A stretch of DNA of 64,000 bases from Pedobacter hartonius (GTDB lineage: Bacteria > Bacteroidota > Bacteroidia > Sphingobacteriales > Sphingobacteriaceae), in assembly GCF_900107535.1 (NCBI RefSeq), contig NZ_FNRA01000006.1, forward strand, positions 1 to 64,000, given 5' to 3'. Position numbers and translations under genes: made by a program. Positions 28,689 through 38,200 of the stretch are shown here, piece after piece. Numbering within the stretch: position 1 is the stretch's first letter; the number at the start of each line of letters is the position of its first letter. Under the pieces are notes generated by a model that saw only the letters and a program-made list of their open reading frames with translations, did no database searches and had not been told where the DNA came from.

Positions 28689-29460
28689 TCTGCTGATACT
28701 TTCCCTGCTGTTTGTTGCTGCGGGGTGTAAAACAAAAAAGACTATTGTTAAGGCACCGCCGGTAGCAGTAACACCTGCCCCTGTTGCCGCTAACAAAAAA
28801 CTGGAAAACCTGAAGCTGCTAAAGTCTAGGGACCTTCCCTTTACTACGCTTTCCCTGAAAGGAAAGGTAAACCTGGAAATTGACGGGAAAGAAAACGGAG
28901 TGTCTGTAAATATCAGGGTGAAAAAGGATGAGATGATCTGGATCAGTATGACTGCAATTGCGGGTATTGAAGTGGCCAGGGCACTGATCACTCCGGACAG
29001 TCTGATCGTGAGGAATAATCTGCAGTCTGTAGCGATTAAAAAACCCTTCAGTTATATCTACAAATTTACCAGTAAGCAGGTAACATTTAAAATGTTACAA
29101 TCTGTGTTATCAGGAAATACGATTGACGACCTGATGAACGAAACTTCGGCACTGGATTTAAATGCCGGTGTTTTCACCCTTTCCGGCAGCAAAACAGACT
29201 TGGGCTACCGCGTACTGTTCAATACCCTGATGAAGACTACCGAGTTGAACCTCAACGATGTAAAGGCAGGTCAGGCCCTGAAGGTGGTGTATTCAGATTA
29301 CCAGGATGTAACCGGGGCGCTGTTCCCGTCCGTCACCCGGATCAACTCTGTTTCAGGAAAGAAAAAAACGAATATTGCTTTTGATTTCTCCAAAATAGAC
29401 CGCAATGTGCCGCTTGATTTTCCGTTTACTGTTCCTAAAAGGTTTGAGTTAATAAACTAA
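28666..29460 (+). CDS. DUF4292 lipoprotein, possible LolB-like factor
   Basis: A 264-residue lipoprotein with lipobox VAAGC (Cys21) and a Pro/Val/Ala linker, then a domain matching DUF4292 in pattern: FTTLSLKGKVNLEID, MIWISMTAIAGIEVARALITPDSLIV, FKMLQSVLSGN. This order (beta-strand ending in a basic residue, a hydrophobic strand followed by G-x-E-x-A-R, then a short helix near LSG) recalls the convex beta-sheet of LolA/LolB lipoprotein carriers. A role in inserting lipoproteins into the outer membrane is therefore plausible but inferred. It overlaps the TPR gene by 23 bp and precedes the EnvC-like gene by 21 bp. Confidence 0.8.
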   Translation: MRKNTLNSLLILSLLFVAAGCKTKKTIVKAPPVAVTPAPVAANKKLENLKLLKSRDLPFTTLSLKGKVNLEIDGKENGVSVNIRVKKDEMIWISMTAIAGIEVARALITPDSLIVRNNLQSVAIKKPFSYIYKFTSKQVTFKMLQSVLSGNTIDDLMNETSALDLNAGVFTLSGSKTDLGYRVLFNTLMKTTELNLNDVKAGQALKVVYSDYQDVTGALFPSVTRINSVSGKKKTNIAFDFSKIDRNVPLDFPFTVPKRFELIN

Positions 29461-29481
29461 TTTTTTTATACTTTTGATGCA

Positions 29482-30735
29482 ATGAAGCTACACAAATTAT
29501 TTTTGTTTCTTTTATTCGTTGCCTTTGCATCAACTGCGGTTGCGCAGAGCAGCTCACAGCTAAAGAGAAAAAAGGAAGCTATCCAGCGGGAAATTGAACT
29601 TTTACAGCGGAATCTGGACAAGGCCTCCCAAAGTAAAAAGCTTACTTTAAGCGAGATCCGTGCTTTAAGTGCAAAGATCAACCTGATGCAAAATAAGATT
29701 ACGGTGATCAATTCAGAAATAAAAAATCTGGATAGTGAGATCCATGAAAATACGAATACCGTACATTCACTGCAGGGACAGCTGGCGCAGTTGAAAAAAG
29801 AATATGCGGGCATGATCAGGTTTGCACAGCGCAACAGGAATTCATACGATAAGATGATGTTCATCTTTGCTGCGCGTGATTTTAACCAGGCCTATAAAAG
29901 GATCAAATACCTGCAGCAATTTGGGCAGTACCGCAAGAAACAGGCAGATTATATCCAGGGGACAGAAAAAAATCTGAACTATAAGATCGTCATCCTGGAC
30001 AAGAGTTTAAAAGCAAAAAGCAGCTTGCTCCGTGAACAGGAGAGTGAGCAGGATAAACTGGCAAGAAATAAAAAAGAACAGGCCAATGTGCTGAACCAGG
30101 TCAGCAGGCAGGAGAAAGAACTTGGACGTGATATTGCCAAAAGAAGAAAACAGCAGGCAGCAGTAGACCGCGCGATCAGGGATGCGATCACCAGGGAAAT
30201 TGCGATTGCGAGAAAGAAAGCTGAAGATGAAGCAAGGGCTGCTGCGGCAAAAGCAAGGGCTGAGAATAAGGCTGCTCCCGTGGAACGGGCAAAAACCAAC
30301 AGCAATTACCTGACTGCCACACCTGAGGCAGCGAGACTGTCTGCCGGATTTGAAAACAACAGAGGCCGTTTACCATGGCCTGTAGGACAGGGCTCCATTA
30401 CCGAGAACTTTGGAAGGCATACCGAAGGGGAAGCCAGTTACACTAATGACGGGGTAAATATTCTGACGAGCGATGGGGCAGCTGTAAGAGCTGTGTTTGG
30501 TGGAGAGGTACTGTTTGTGAGGATGATACAGGGAATATATGTTGTGGCCATCCGTCATGGTGATTACTTTACGATCTACCAGAATTTAAAGTCTTCTTCG
30601 GTAGCGAAGGGAGATAAGGTGGAGACCCGCCAGACGATTGGAAGCGTTGCAACAACATCGGACGGACCGTTATTGCATTTTGAAATCATGAGGGGACAGG
30701 CTAAACTGAATCCTGAAGCATGGATAGCAAAATAA
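29482..30735 (+). CDS. EnvC-like murein hydrolase activator with degenerate LytM domain
   Basis: A 417-residue periplasmic protein: signal peptide ending near VAQS (residue about 21), a long coiled coil (about 25-260, rich in Lys, Glu, Gln), an Ala/Lys linker, and a C-terminal LytM/M23 fold (about 295-417). The zinc ligands are lost: the HxxxD position reads TNDGVNI and the HxH position reads LLHFEI, with only the second His kept. This matches EnvC, which activates amidases at the septum rather than cutting peptidoglycan itself. It follows the TPR and DUF4292 genes closely. The partner amidase is not in the window. Confidence 0.88.
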   Translation: MKLHKLFLFLLFVAFASTAVAQSSSQLKRKKEAIQREIELLQRNLDKASQSKKLTLSEIRALSAKINLMQNKITVINSEIKNLDSEIHENTNTVHSLQGQLAQLKKEYAGMIRFAQRNRNSYDKMMFIFAARDFNQAYKRIKYLQQFGQYRKKQADYIQGTEKNLNYKIVILDKSLKAKSSLLREQESEQDKLARNKKEQANVLNQVSRQEKELGRDIAKRRKQQAAVDRAIRDAITREIAIARKKAEDEARAAAAKARAENKAAPVERAKTNSNYLTATPEAARLSAGFENNRGRLPWPVGQGSITENFGRHTEGEASYTNDGVNILTSDGAAVRAVFGGEVLFVRMIQGIYVVAIRHGDYFTIYQNLKSSSVAKGDKVETRQTIGSVATTSDGPLLHFEIMRGQAKLNPEAWIAK

Positions 30736-30787
30736 ATAATTGGTTTTAAAATGTTTATATTTGTTAATAAGTTATAAAATTGTTGAT

Positions 30788-31282
30788 ATGGATGCAGGAG
30801 TATTATTAGAGTTTTTAAATATGGGTGGGGGAGAGATCATGCTGATCCTGGCTGTAGTTTTGCTTTTATTCGGTGGAAAAAAACTGCCTGAACTGGCAAG
30901 AGGCCTCGGAAAAGGAATCAGGGATTTCAAAGATGCCTCTGAAGGTGTCAAGAGAGAGATCCACCGTAATATCAATGCTATAGATATAGACGAAGACCTG
31001 AACGCACAAAACGAAAAATATGACCAGTCTTCGAAATCAGCTGTTGAGACTTTAGAAGAACAAATGTACCCTAAAGTACCAGGAACTGAGCCCATCAACC
31101 TGACTAAAGCAGTTACCCCTGTACATCAGGAGCTGGCAGTGATTCCTGGAGAAAGCCCGGAAACGGTACTTCCGGAGCCGCCGGTAGCAGCACCTGCAGC
31201 AGAATCTTCAGAACCAGCTGTGACCGTATCTTCGGAAACTGCTTCAACATTGCCTTCAGAAACAGAAAAAAATAAAATTTAA
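30788..31282 (+). CDS. tatA: TatA-family translocase subunit with long acidic tail
   Basis: A 164-residue TatA/E-like protein. One membrane segment ([13 protein letters not shown]), the [21 protein letters not shown] hinge and amphipathic helix are diagnostic. The tail (about residues 75-164) is rich in Pro, Glu, Ser, Thr and Val and looks disordered; ordinary TatA proteins are 60-90 residues. I chose the ATG at 30788 because an upstream TTG at 30740 would add an unlikely hydrophobic leader. A second, short TatA gene follows after 10 bp. TatC is encoded 24 kb away at 55.5 kb on the other strand. Confidence 0.9.
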   Translation: MDAGVLLEFLNMGGGEIMLILAVVLLLFGGKKLPELARGLGKGIRDFKDASEGVKREIHRNINAIDIDEDLNAQNEKYDQSSKSAVETLEEQMYPKVPGTEPINLTKAVTPVHQELAVIPGESPETVLPEPPVAAPAAESSEPAVTVSSETASTLPSETEKNKI

Positions 31283-31292
31283 TTCAACGACC

Positions 31293-31496
31293 ATGTCAAA
31301 CACAATAGCCGCCGCCTTGGGCACACCAGAGATCATTATTATTTTAGTAGTTGTTCTTTTGCTTTTTGGCGGTAAAAAAATTCCTGAACTCATGCGCGGA
31401 CTGGGTAAAGGCATGAAAGAATTTAAAGATGGTAAAGATGGGGCGGATAACGATCCGGTTGAACCTAACCGTACCAATACCAACAAACCTCTGTAG
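31293..31496 (+). CDS. tatA: TatA-family translocase subunit (short form)
   Basis: A 67-residue TatA/E protein with one membrane helix ([14 protein letters not shown]) and the [20 protein letters not shown] amphipathic helix, plus a short polar tail. It oligomerises with TatC to form the pore for folded, twin-arginine substrates. It is a paralogue of the gene just upstream; the core segments match at most positions. The pair may divide TatA- and TatB-like roles, which the sequence cannot settle. Confidence 0.93.
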   Translation: MSNTIAAALGTPEIIIILVVVLLLFGGKKIPELMRGLGKGMKEFKDGKDGADNDPVEPNRTNTNKPL

Positions 31497-31527
31497 GTTT
31501 AAATTTGAATTCCTAAACCTTTAATTA

Positions 31528-32970
31528 TTGCCCGATAGTTTGAAGAAGTATACATCTTTATCAGAGATACAAGCGCTTATTGATCAAAAAAAGCTTGTTC
31601 TGCCTGATCTGCTTGACCATTATTTTACACAGATAGAAACCCATAAAGACCTCAATGCATTCAACGAGGTTTTTTTTGATTCTGCAAAAAAACAGGCGCA
31701 GGAAGTACAGGAAAAGATTAATCAGGGGACCGCAGGTAAACTTGCAGGTATGGTCATCGGTATAAAGGACAACATCCTCTATAAGGACCATTCAACCACA
31801 GCATCTTCGAAAATGCTGGAAGGGTTTATCTCTCCCTATTCTTCTACGGTAGCCGAACGCCTCATCGCGGAGGATGCCATTATTATCGGCAGATTAAATT
31901 GTGATGAATTTGCAATGGGAGGCTCCAATGAGACCTCTTATTACGGCCCCGTGAAAAATGCGGCCGACCCTGAAAGGGTTGCCGGTGGTTCTTCCGGCGG
32001 TTCTGCAGTGGCGGTACAGGCCGATCTGTGCCTTTCTGCCCTGGGAACGGATACCGGCGGATCCGTAAGACAGCCAGCTGCCTTTTGTGGATGTTTCGGG
32101 TTCAAACCTACCTATGGCCGTATTTCAAGATATGGGGTAATCGCTTATGCTTCATCCTTTGATCAGGTAGGTACGCTGACCTCTTCGGTAACTGATGCTG
32201 CGTTGTTACTGGAAGTATTGGCCGGTGCGGACACGCATGACAGTACTGTATCCCGACTGCCGGTTCCGGATTATGTTTCCCGGCTGTCAGATACCGGTAA
32301 AAAGAAAATTGCCGTACTGAAAGAAACGCTGGAGAGCGAAGCGCTTGATGCGGATATCAAAGGGGCTATCCTGACGGCTATTGATGAGTTTAAAGCACAG
32401 GGACATACTGTTGAGTACGTCTCATTCGATCTGCTCGACTATTTGGTACCAGCCTATTATGTGCTGACCGCTGCTGAGGCTTCTTCCAACCTTTCAAGAT
32501 ATGACGGCGTACATTACGGATACCGTAACCTGCAGGCTGAAAACCTAAACAGTTTATATAAAAAATCAAGGGCCGAAGGTTTTGGTGATGAAGTAAAAAG
32601 AAGGATCATGCTGGGCACCTTTGTGTTGAGCGCCGGATATTATGATGCCTATTACCAGAAAGCACAACGTGTAAGACGACTGATCAGGGACAGGATTGAA
32701 GTGCTTTTTGAAAGTTATGATGTGATTCTGACGCCTGTTGCACCTACTCCTGCCTTTAAAATAGGCGAAAATATGCAGGACCCGCTGGTGATGTATATGG
32801 CCGATATTTTTACTGTCCTGGCTTCTCTATCAGGAATTCCGGCAATTGCGGTTCCCCTGGGCAATAATCCGGAGGGTTTACCGTTAAGTCTACAGTTAAT
32901 GGCGAAACATTTTGAAGAAGATGTTTTACTTTCTTTAGCAGAGAGTTTTAGCACCCCAAAACGCTTATGA
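31528..32970 (+). CDS. gatA: Aspartyl/glutamyl-tRNA amidotransferase subunit A
   Basis: Amidase subunit of GatCAB, which converts Glu-tRNA(Gln) or Asp-tRNA(Asn) to the amidated form using glutamine. The Ser-cisSer-Lys triad is visible in VIGIKDN (Lys), GGSSGGSAVAV and GTDTGGSVRQPA. At 480 residues it is full length. The start is TTG at 31528; no in-frame ATG precedes the conserved LSEIQALI. GatB and GatC genes are not adjacent. Its stop overlaps the next gene by 4 bp (32967-32970). Confidence 0.95.
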   Translation: MPDSLKKYTSLSEIQALIDQKKLVLPDLLDHYFTQIETHKDLNAFNEVFFDSAKKQAQEVQEKINQGTAGKLAGMVIGIKDNILYKDHSTTASSKMLEGFISPYSSTVAERLIAEDAIIIGRLNCDEFAMGGSNETSYYGPVKNAADPERVAGGSSGGSAVAVQADLCLSALGTDTGGSVRQPAAFCGCFGFKPTYGRISRYGVIAYASSFDQVGTLTSSVTDAALLLEVLAGADTHDSTVSRLPVPDYVSRLSDTGKKKIAVLKETLESEALDADIKGAILTAIDEFKAQGHTVEYVSFDLLDYLVPAYYVLTAAEASSNLSRYDGVHYGYRNLQAENLNSLYKKSRAEGFGDEVKRRIMLGTFVLSAGYYDAYYQKAQRVRRLIRDRIEVLFESYDVILTPVAPTPAFKIGENMQDPLVMYMADIFTVLASLSGIPAIAVPLGNNPEGLPLSLQLMAKHFEEDVLLSLAESFSTPKRL

Positions 32971-34292
32971 GAAGAAAATTACTTTTAGTATCTTTCTGTT
33001 TGTGCATAATGATTGCTTTCAGCGGCTACGCACAGGAAAAAATAAACAGACTTGATTCTATTTCCCCGATCAGCTTTCTTTCTACAACTTATACAGGTGA
33101 TACTACAGCAGTTCCGCTGGTACTGGAGAATCCTTTATTTTATAATTACAATTTTACCTATAAGAAACGCCTCGATTCCATTCAGAGGGAAATTCCGCTG
33201 AGTTACAATGAGGCCGTACAACGTTATATCGATGTATATGCCGGCAGAAAAGAGATGATGGGTAAAATGCTGGGGCTTTCAGAGTATTATTTTCCAATCT
33301 TTGAAAATGCGCTTAAAGCTTTTAACGTGCCTCAGGAGCTGAAATATCTGCCTATCATAGAGTCTTCCATGAATTCTCATGCGATCTCAAGGGTAGGCGC
33401 TACAGGTTTGTGGCAGTTCATGTTTTCTACCGCTAGAGGTTATGGTTTAAACATGGATAACTTTGTGGATGAGCGGAAAGACCCGATACAGGCGAGTTAT
33501 GCTGCTGCAAAATATTTCAAAGATGCTTATGCGGAGCTGGGCGACTGGCTGCTGGCCATTGCTGCTTACAATTGCGGAACAGGCAATGTGAACCGCGCGA
33601 TAGCAAAAGCGAACTCCAGGGATTTCTGGGCCATCAGACCATTCTTGCCATTGGAGACACGCAATTATGTGCCCGCTTTTATTGCGGCTATTTATGTAAT
33701 GAACTGCCCCGATAAACATCAGATCAAATCACAGAAATCACTTTTTGCCATTAAAACGGATACGGTACAGGTAAGCCGCTTTGTTTCCCTGACCGAACTG
33801 GCACAAGCCATGTCTATGGAAGAGGAAGACCTATGTACGTTAAACCCTTCCTATAAGAAAAAGATAGTTAACGGTTCTACCGAACTACCCAAACGTATTA
33901 TTATGCCCAGGGTGAGCCTTGCAAGTTTTGCCAGCATCTATGAAGTGCTGAACGACCATACCGTGGACATGAGTATGCAGGTGGTACAGGCATCGAACGA
34001 TGACAGAAGGCTGCATAAAAAACACAGGGAATCTGCAGAAGAAAAACCTGCGGTATCCTGGCATAAAGTTAGCGCGGGACAAAACCTGAGCACTATTGCC
34101 GATGAATATCATGTAGAAGTACAGGATATTAAAGTGTGGAATAAGCTGAAAGGAAATAATCTTGTTCCCGGCCAGAAATTAATCGTCTCAAAAAACTCAG
34201 GCATCTCTAAACGCGCTGAAACACGTTCAGGAAAAAAGTATATCTCTTACAGGGAGAAGACTGGTACTACCAGGTCTTCAGGCAGGTTATAA
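32967..34292 (+). CDS. Lytic transglycosylase with C-terminal LysM domain (MltD-like)
   Basis: A 441-residue secreted enzyme that cleaves the MurNAc-GlcNAc bond to 1,6-anhydro-MurNAc. It has a signal peptide (to about residue 22, ending GYAQ), an SLT domain with catalytic Glu in LPIIESSMN and the motif GATGLWQFMFSTARGYGL, then AAYNCGTGNV, and a LysM domain near the end (WHKVSAGQNLSTIADEYHVEVQDIKVWN) that binds peptidoglycan. The last ~30 residues are basic. The ATGA overlap with gatA is probably only positional. A weak GCAGG/CCTGC hairpin with TTCTTTTTG follows the stop and could end transcription. Confidence 0.92.
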   Translation: MRRKLLLVSFCLCIMIAFSGYAQEKINRLDSISPISFLSTTYTGDTTAVPLVLENPLFYNYNFTYKKRLDSIQREIPLSYNEAVQRYIDVYAGRKEMMGKMLGLSEYYFPIFENALKAFNVPQELKYLPIIESSMNSHAISRVGATGLWQFMFSTARGYGLNMDNFVDERKDPIQASYAAAKYFKDAYAELGDWLLAIAAYNCGTGNVNRAIAKANSRDFWAIRPFLPLETRNYVPAFIAAIYVMNCPDKHQIKSQKSLFAIKTDTVQVSRFVSLTELAQAMSMEEEDLCTLNPSYKKKIVNGSTELPKRIIMPRVSLASFASIYEVLNDHTVDMSMQVVQASNDDRRLHKKHRESAEEKPAVSWHKVSAGQNLSTIADEYHVEVQDIKVWNKLKGNNLVPGQKLIVSKNSGISKRAETRSGKKYISYREKTGTTRSSGRL

Positions 34293-34639
34293 GGCCTGCT
34301 GTTCTTTTTGTTCATTCCTGAACTTCCCTTTTTTTTGCTTAAATATAATCTCATATTCGTGTGGGCATCGGCACAATTGTGCCTTGCCTGAATTGATGTA
34401 TGTAAATTTAATATACATTAAAGAATTAATTAACCAATTTCTATTAACTTTGAATAAAAAATCGGGATGATGTAGGCTTTATGCAAAAAAACGCTCCTAA
34501 TATTATACATTCAGTCCATAGATGTTTAGGATAAAGAAAGTTGTTCAGGTAATTTCGGTGTTACAATTCATGATTAAATGATAAATTCCTTTAGTAGCTT
34601 AGCAGGGAATAAAATCTTTTTTGAATTAAATAGAAAAAT
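34293..34639. other. Intergenic region before ruvA with a 14-bp palindrome
   Basis: 347 bp with no plausible gene on either strand. It contains a weak GCAGG/CCTGC hairpin with a T-rich end at its start, a perfect 14-bp palindrome GGCACAATTGTGCC at 34370-34383, an AT-rich imperfect palindrome around TGTATGTAAATTTAATATACA (about 34398-34418), and a TAACTTTG at 34445-34452 that matches the Bacteroidota -7 box but lacks a clear -33 partner. No tRNA or riboswitch was recognised. It likely carries the promoter of the ruvA-sprA transcript. Confidence 0.5.
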
Positions 34640-35224
34640 ATGTACGATTATATTGATGGCAGGCTGACGTTTAAATGCCCTGCTTATGTTGTGGTTGAAA
34701 CTGGTGGTATAGGATACCATGTGAATATCTCATTAAATACATATAGCGCTTTAGGTGCCGGTGAACAGTGTAAAATTTACGTTTGGCTACACGTAAAAGA
34801 GGATGCGCATACGCTTTACGGATTTATAGATGAAGGCGAGCGCCGCTTATTCCTGCACCTCATTTCAGTTTCCGGAATTGGACCCAATACAGGCAGGATG
34901 ATGCTCTCGTCAATTACCCCAGCTGAAATTCAAACCGCCATTGTAAATGCAGACCTGCCCCTGATACAGCGTATCAAAGGAATCGGTGTGAAGTCTGCAC
35001 AGAGGCTTGTGTTAGAACTTCAGGATAAGCTGAAAAAGGAAGGAACAGGATCACTGATCGCTGCACCGTTAAACCATACCGTAAGGGAGGAAGCGCTATC
35101 AGCCTTAATGATGCTTGGTTTTTCAAAATTACCGGCAGAGAAATCAATAGACAGTGCAATAAAAAATGGTGGTACAGATCTGACAGTTGAACAGATGATT
35201 AAAATAGCTTTAAAGAATTTATAA
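34640..35224 (+). CDS. ruvA: Holliday junction branch-migration protein RuvA
   Basis: Tetrameric DNA-binding subunit that loads RuvB onto Holliday junctions. An N-terminal OB domain (MYDYIDGRLTFKCPAYVVVETGGIGYHV), the acidic pin region and two helix-hairpin-helix motifs (HLISVSGIGPNTGRMML and IQRIKGIGVKSAQRLVLEL) are clear, as is the C-terminal RuvB-binding domain (REEALSALMMLGFS). It has 194 residues, standard. sprA starts 6 bp later, so the two share a transcript; this ruvA-sprA order recurs in Bacteroidota. ruvB is not in the window. Confidence 0.97.
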   Translation: MYDYIDGRLTFKCPAYVVVETGGIGYHVNISLNTYSALGAGEQCKIYVWLHVKEDAHTLYGFIDEGERRLFLHLISVSGIGPNTGRMMLSSITPAEIQTAIVNADLPLIQRIKGIGVKSAQRLVLELQDKLKKEGTGSLIAAPLNHTVREEALSALMMLGFSKLPAEKSIDSAIKNGGTDLTVEQMIKIALKNL

Positions 35225-35230
35225 CTTTTT

Positions 35231-38200
35231 TTGCCTTTGAGAAATACCTTTACTTTAGTCGTTTTCCTGGTTTTTTCTTTCTGCGGGTTACACGTTTTCT
35301 CACAGGTGAGACGCGTGGCACCTGCTCAGGATACCACCAGAAATACCTTTAGCTTAAGGGAGAAGCAGCGTTTGGGTATAAGGCAGCCCTATAATTCTTT
35401 TGCACCCCTTCCGGATAACATGAAAAGGGAAGTGGAATATGATGCAGTAAATAAACGGTATATCATCAGGGAGCGTGTGGGCGGCAGGATACTTGGCCCG
35501 CCACAATACCTGACCATCGAACAGTACCAGCGCCTGGTGAACAGCGAGATCAAACGCAGCAACTGGCGCGATATCTCCAATGCCGAAGCTGAGGAGATCA
35601 GGGAAACAGGCATCATCCCAAGCCTTACGATTGAAAATAAATCCTTTGAACGGATATTTGGCGGAAACCAGATCAATATCCAGCCCAGGGGAGAAGCTGA
35701 ACTTACCTTCCTGGGCAGGATCAATAAAAATGAAAATCCATTATTCAACGAGCGCCAGCGGGTACAGAGCAATTTCGATTTTAACCAGCGCATCCAGATG
35801 GATGTGGTGGGTAATATCGGGACAAAGCTAAAGCTGAACCTGAACTACAACACGGAAGCCCAGTTTGATTTTGAGAATCAGATCAAGCTGGACTATACCG
35901 GAGGAGAAGATGACATCATCAAAAAGATAGAGGCAGGTAATGTGAGTATGCCACTGAGCACCTCGCTCATTTCAGGTACCCAGGCTTTGTTTGGAATAAA
36001 AACGCAGCTGCAGTTTGGAAAGCTAAACGTGACCTCCGTTTTCTCACAGCAGAAATCGCAATCGAGGGAGCTGAAGATCAGCAATGGCGCGCAGCAAAAT
36101 GAGTTCAGGCTGGGGGCAGACAATTATGAAGCGAATAAACACTACTTTCTGGCCAGATTTTTCAGGGACAATTACAATAAGTCGCTCTCTAACCCACCAA
36201 CCGTCCTTTCAGGGATAAACATTACCAAGATAGAAGTATGGATCACCAATAAAACAGGAAACACCCAGGATTCCAGAGATGTGCTCGGCTTTATCGACCT
36301 GGGAGAAAACCAGCCTTATAACACAGGCCAGGTTGTCGGGGGAGCAGGCTTTTCCGCACTTCCTTCAGGATTTGTACTGCAGGGCAGCAGACAGTCGAAC
36401 GACCTGTTAACCAAACTACCCGCTGGTGCAAGGCTGACCAACTCCAACGATATTATCTCTTTTTTCCAGACAAACGGGGGCACGGACAACTTTGGCAAGA
36501 TGACCTACGCCCGTAAGCTGTCTGATAAGGAATATACGCTGCACACTCAGCTGGGTTACATCTCTCTAAACAATGCATTAAATGCGGATGAAATACTGGC
36601 CGTAGTATTCAGGTATACCTTTAACGGAGTGGAATACCAGGTCGGAGAGTTCTCTACCGATGTGAGTTTTGACCAGGCGACACCAAAAGTATTGTATGCC
36701 AAGTTACTGAAGAATGAAACTACAAAAACTAACCTTCCTACCTGGGACCTGATGATGAAAAACATCTATTCCATAGGCGGTTACCAAATCAGCCCGCAGA
36801 ATTTCAAACTGGATATTTTCCGCCTCGACAATGATTCGGGTATTGAACGCCCGGTGATGTCTGAAGGGATAAACACCAGCAACAAACTCTGGATCAACCT
36901 GACCGGTCTGGACAGGCTGAACCAGCAGAACGAGCGTAAACCCGACGGGGCATTCGACTTTGCAGCGGAGGATAAACCTTTTGCCAGTACCGCCAGTGCT
37001 TCCACTGCCACATCCGTAGGAAATGTAAGTTCTGCCACTACCACCAACGGGCTTTCTTCTTTCATCGCCAATACCCATGCAGGTTATGTTACCATTGACC
37101 CGCTGAACGGAAGGGTGATCTTTCCCGTGATCGAACCTTTTGGTAAAGACCTGGCCGCTCAGTTTAGTCCGGGGGAGCAGAACCTGATAGACAAATACAC
37201 TTTTACAGCGTTATACGATTCTACGAAAGTAGTAGCGCAACAACTGTTCACCAGGCAAAACAGGTATATCATTAAAGGCGCATTTCAATCGGAGGTAGCC
37301 TCTGAATTCAGCCTCAATTCGATCAACGTACCTGAAGGATCTGTAAAAGTGTTTTCGGGAACCATTCCTTTACAGGAAGGGGTAGATTTTACCGTAGACT
37401 ATCAGGGAGGAAGGGTAAAGATCATCAATAGCGGCTTACTGCTTTCTGGACAGCCAATCAGGATCACGACAGAGAACAGCGAGCTTTTTGGCCTGCAGCA
37501 GCGTTCGCTTTTCGGAACGCGGCTAGACTACCGGGTGAGCAATAAGCTGAATATCGGGGGAACGTACCTGAACCTCTCGGAGAAACCGCTGACGCCTAAG
37601 GTAAACCTTACGGAAGAGCCTATTAACAACAGCATCTACGGACTGGACCTGAACTATAGTTCCTCGTCCAGGTTTTTAACAAAAATGGTAGACCGCCTGC
37701 CGTTCATCTCTACTAAAGCCCCATCCAAATTCAGCTTCTCGGGGGAGTTTGCAAAACTCGCTCCCGGGCATCCCGGCGCGCTGAACAGCGAGGGGGATAA
37801 GGGCGGTGTGAGTTACCTCGATGATTTCGAGGCCACCCGCTCGGTGATAGACCTGAAAAGTGCAATTGCCTGGCAGCTGTCCGGCACACCGCAGCTCTTC
37901 CAGGAGTCACAGCTGATCGATAACCTCGCCTATGGATACAACAGGGCCAAGATGGCTTTCTACAATATTGACCCTACATTTTACAATAGTTCAGGCAGCA
38001 ATATTCCCGCAAACCTGAGAAATAACAGGACAGAATTATCCAACCACTATGTGCGGGAGGTGATAGAACAGGAGGTGTTTCCATTTAAAGAGATTCCTGC
38101 CGGGCAAACCGTATCATTACCCACTTTGAACGTTGCTTTTTATCCTACCAGAAGGGGGCCGTACAATTATGCCACAACGGGTTTCGGTGCCAATGGCGAC

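Noticed and set aside
29469..29476. TACTTTTG before the EnvC-like gene as a promoter
   Set aside because: The only TTTG upstream is 22 bases away, not 19, and the predicted start would fall on the start codon.
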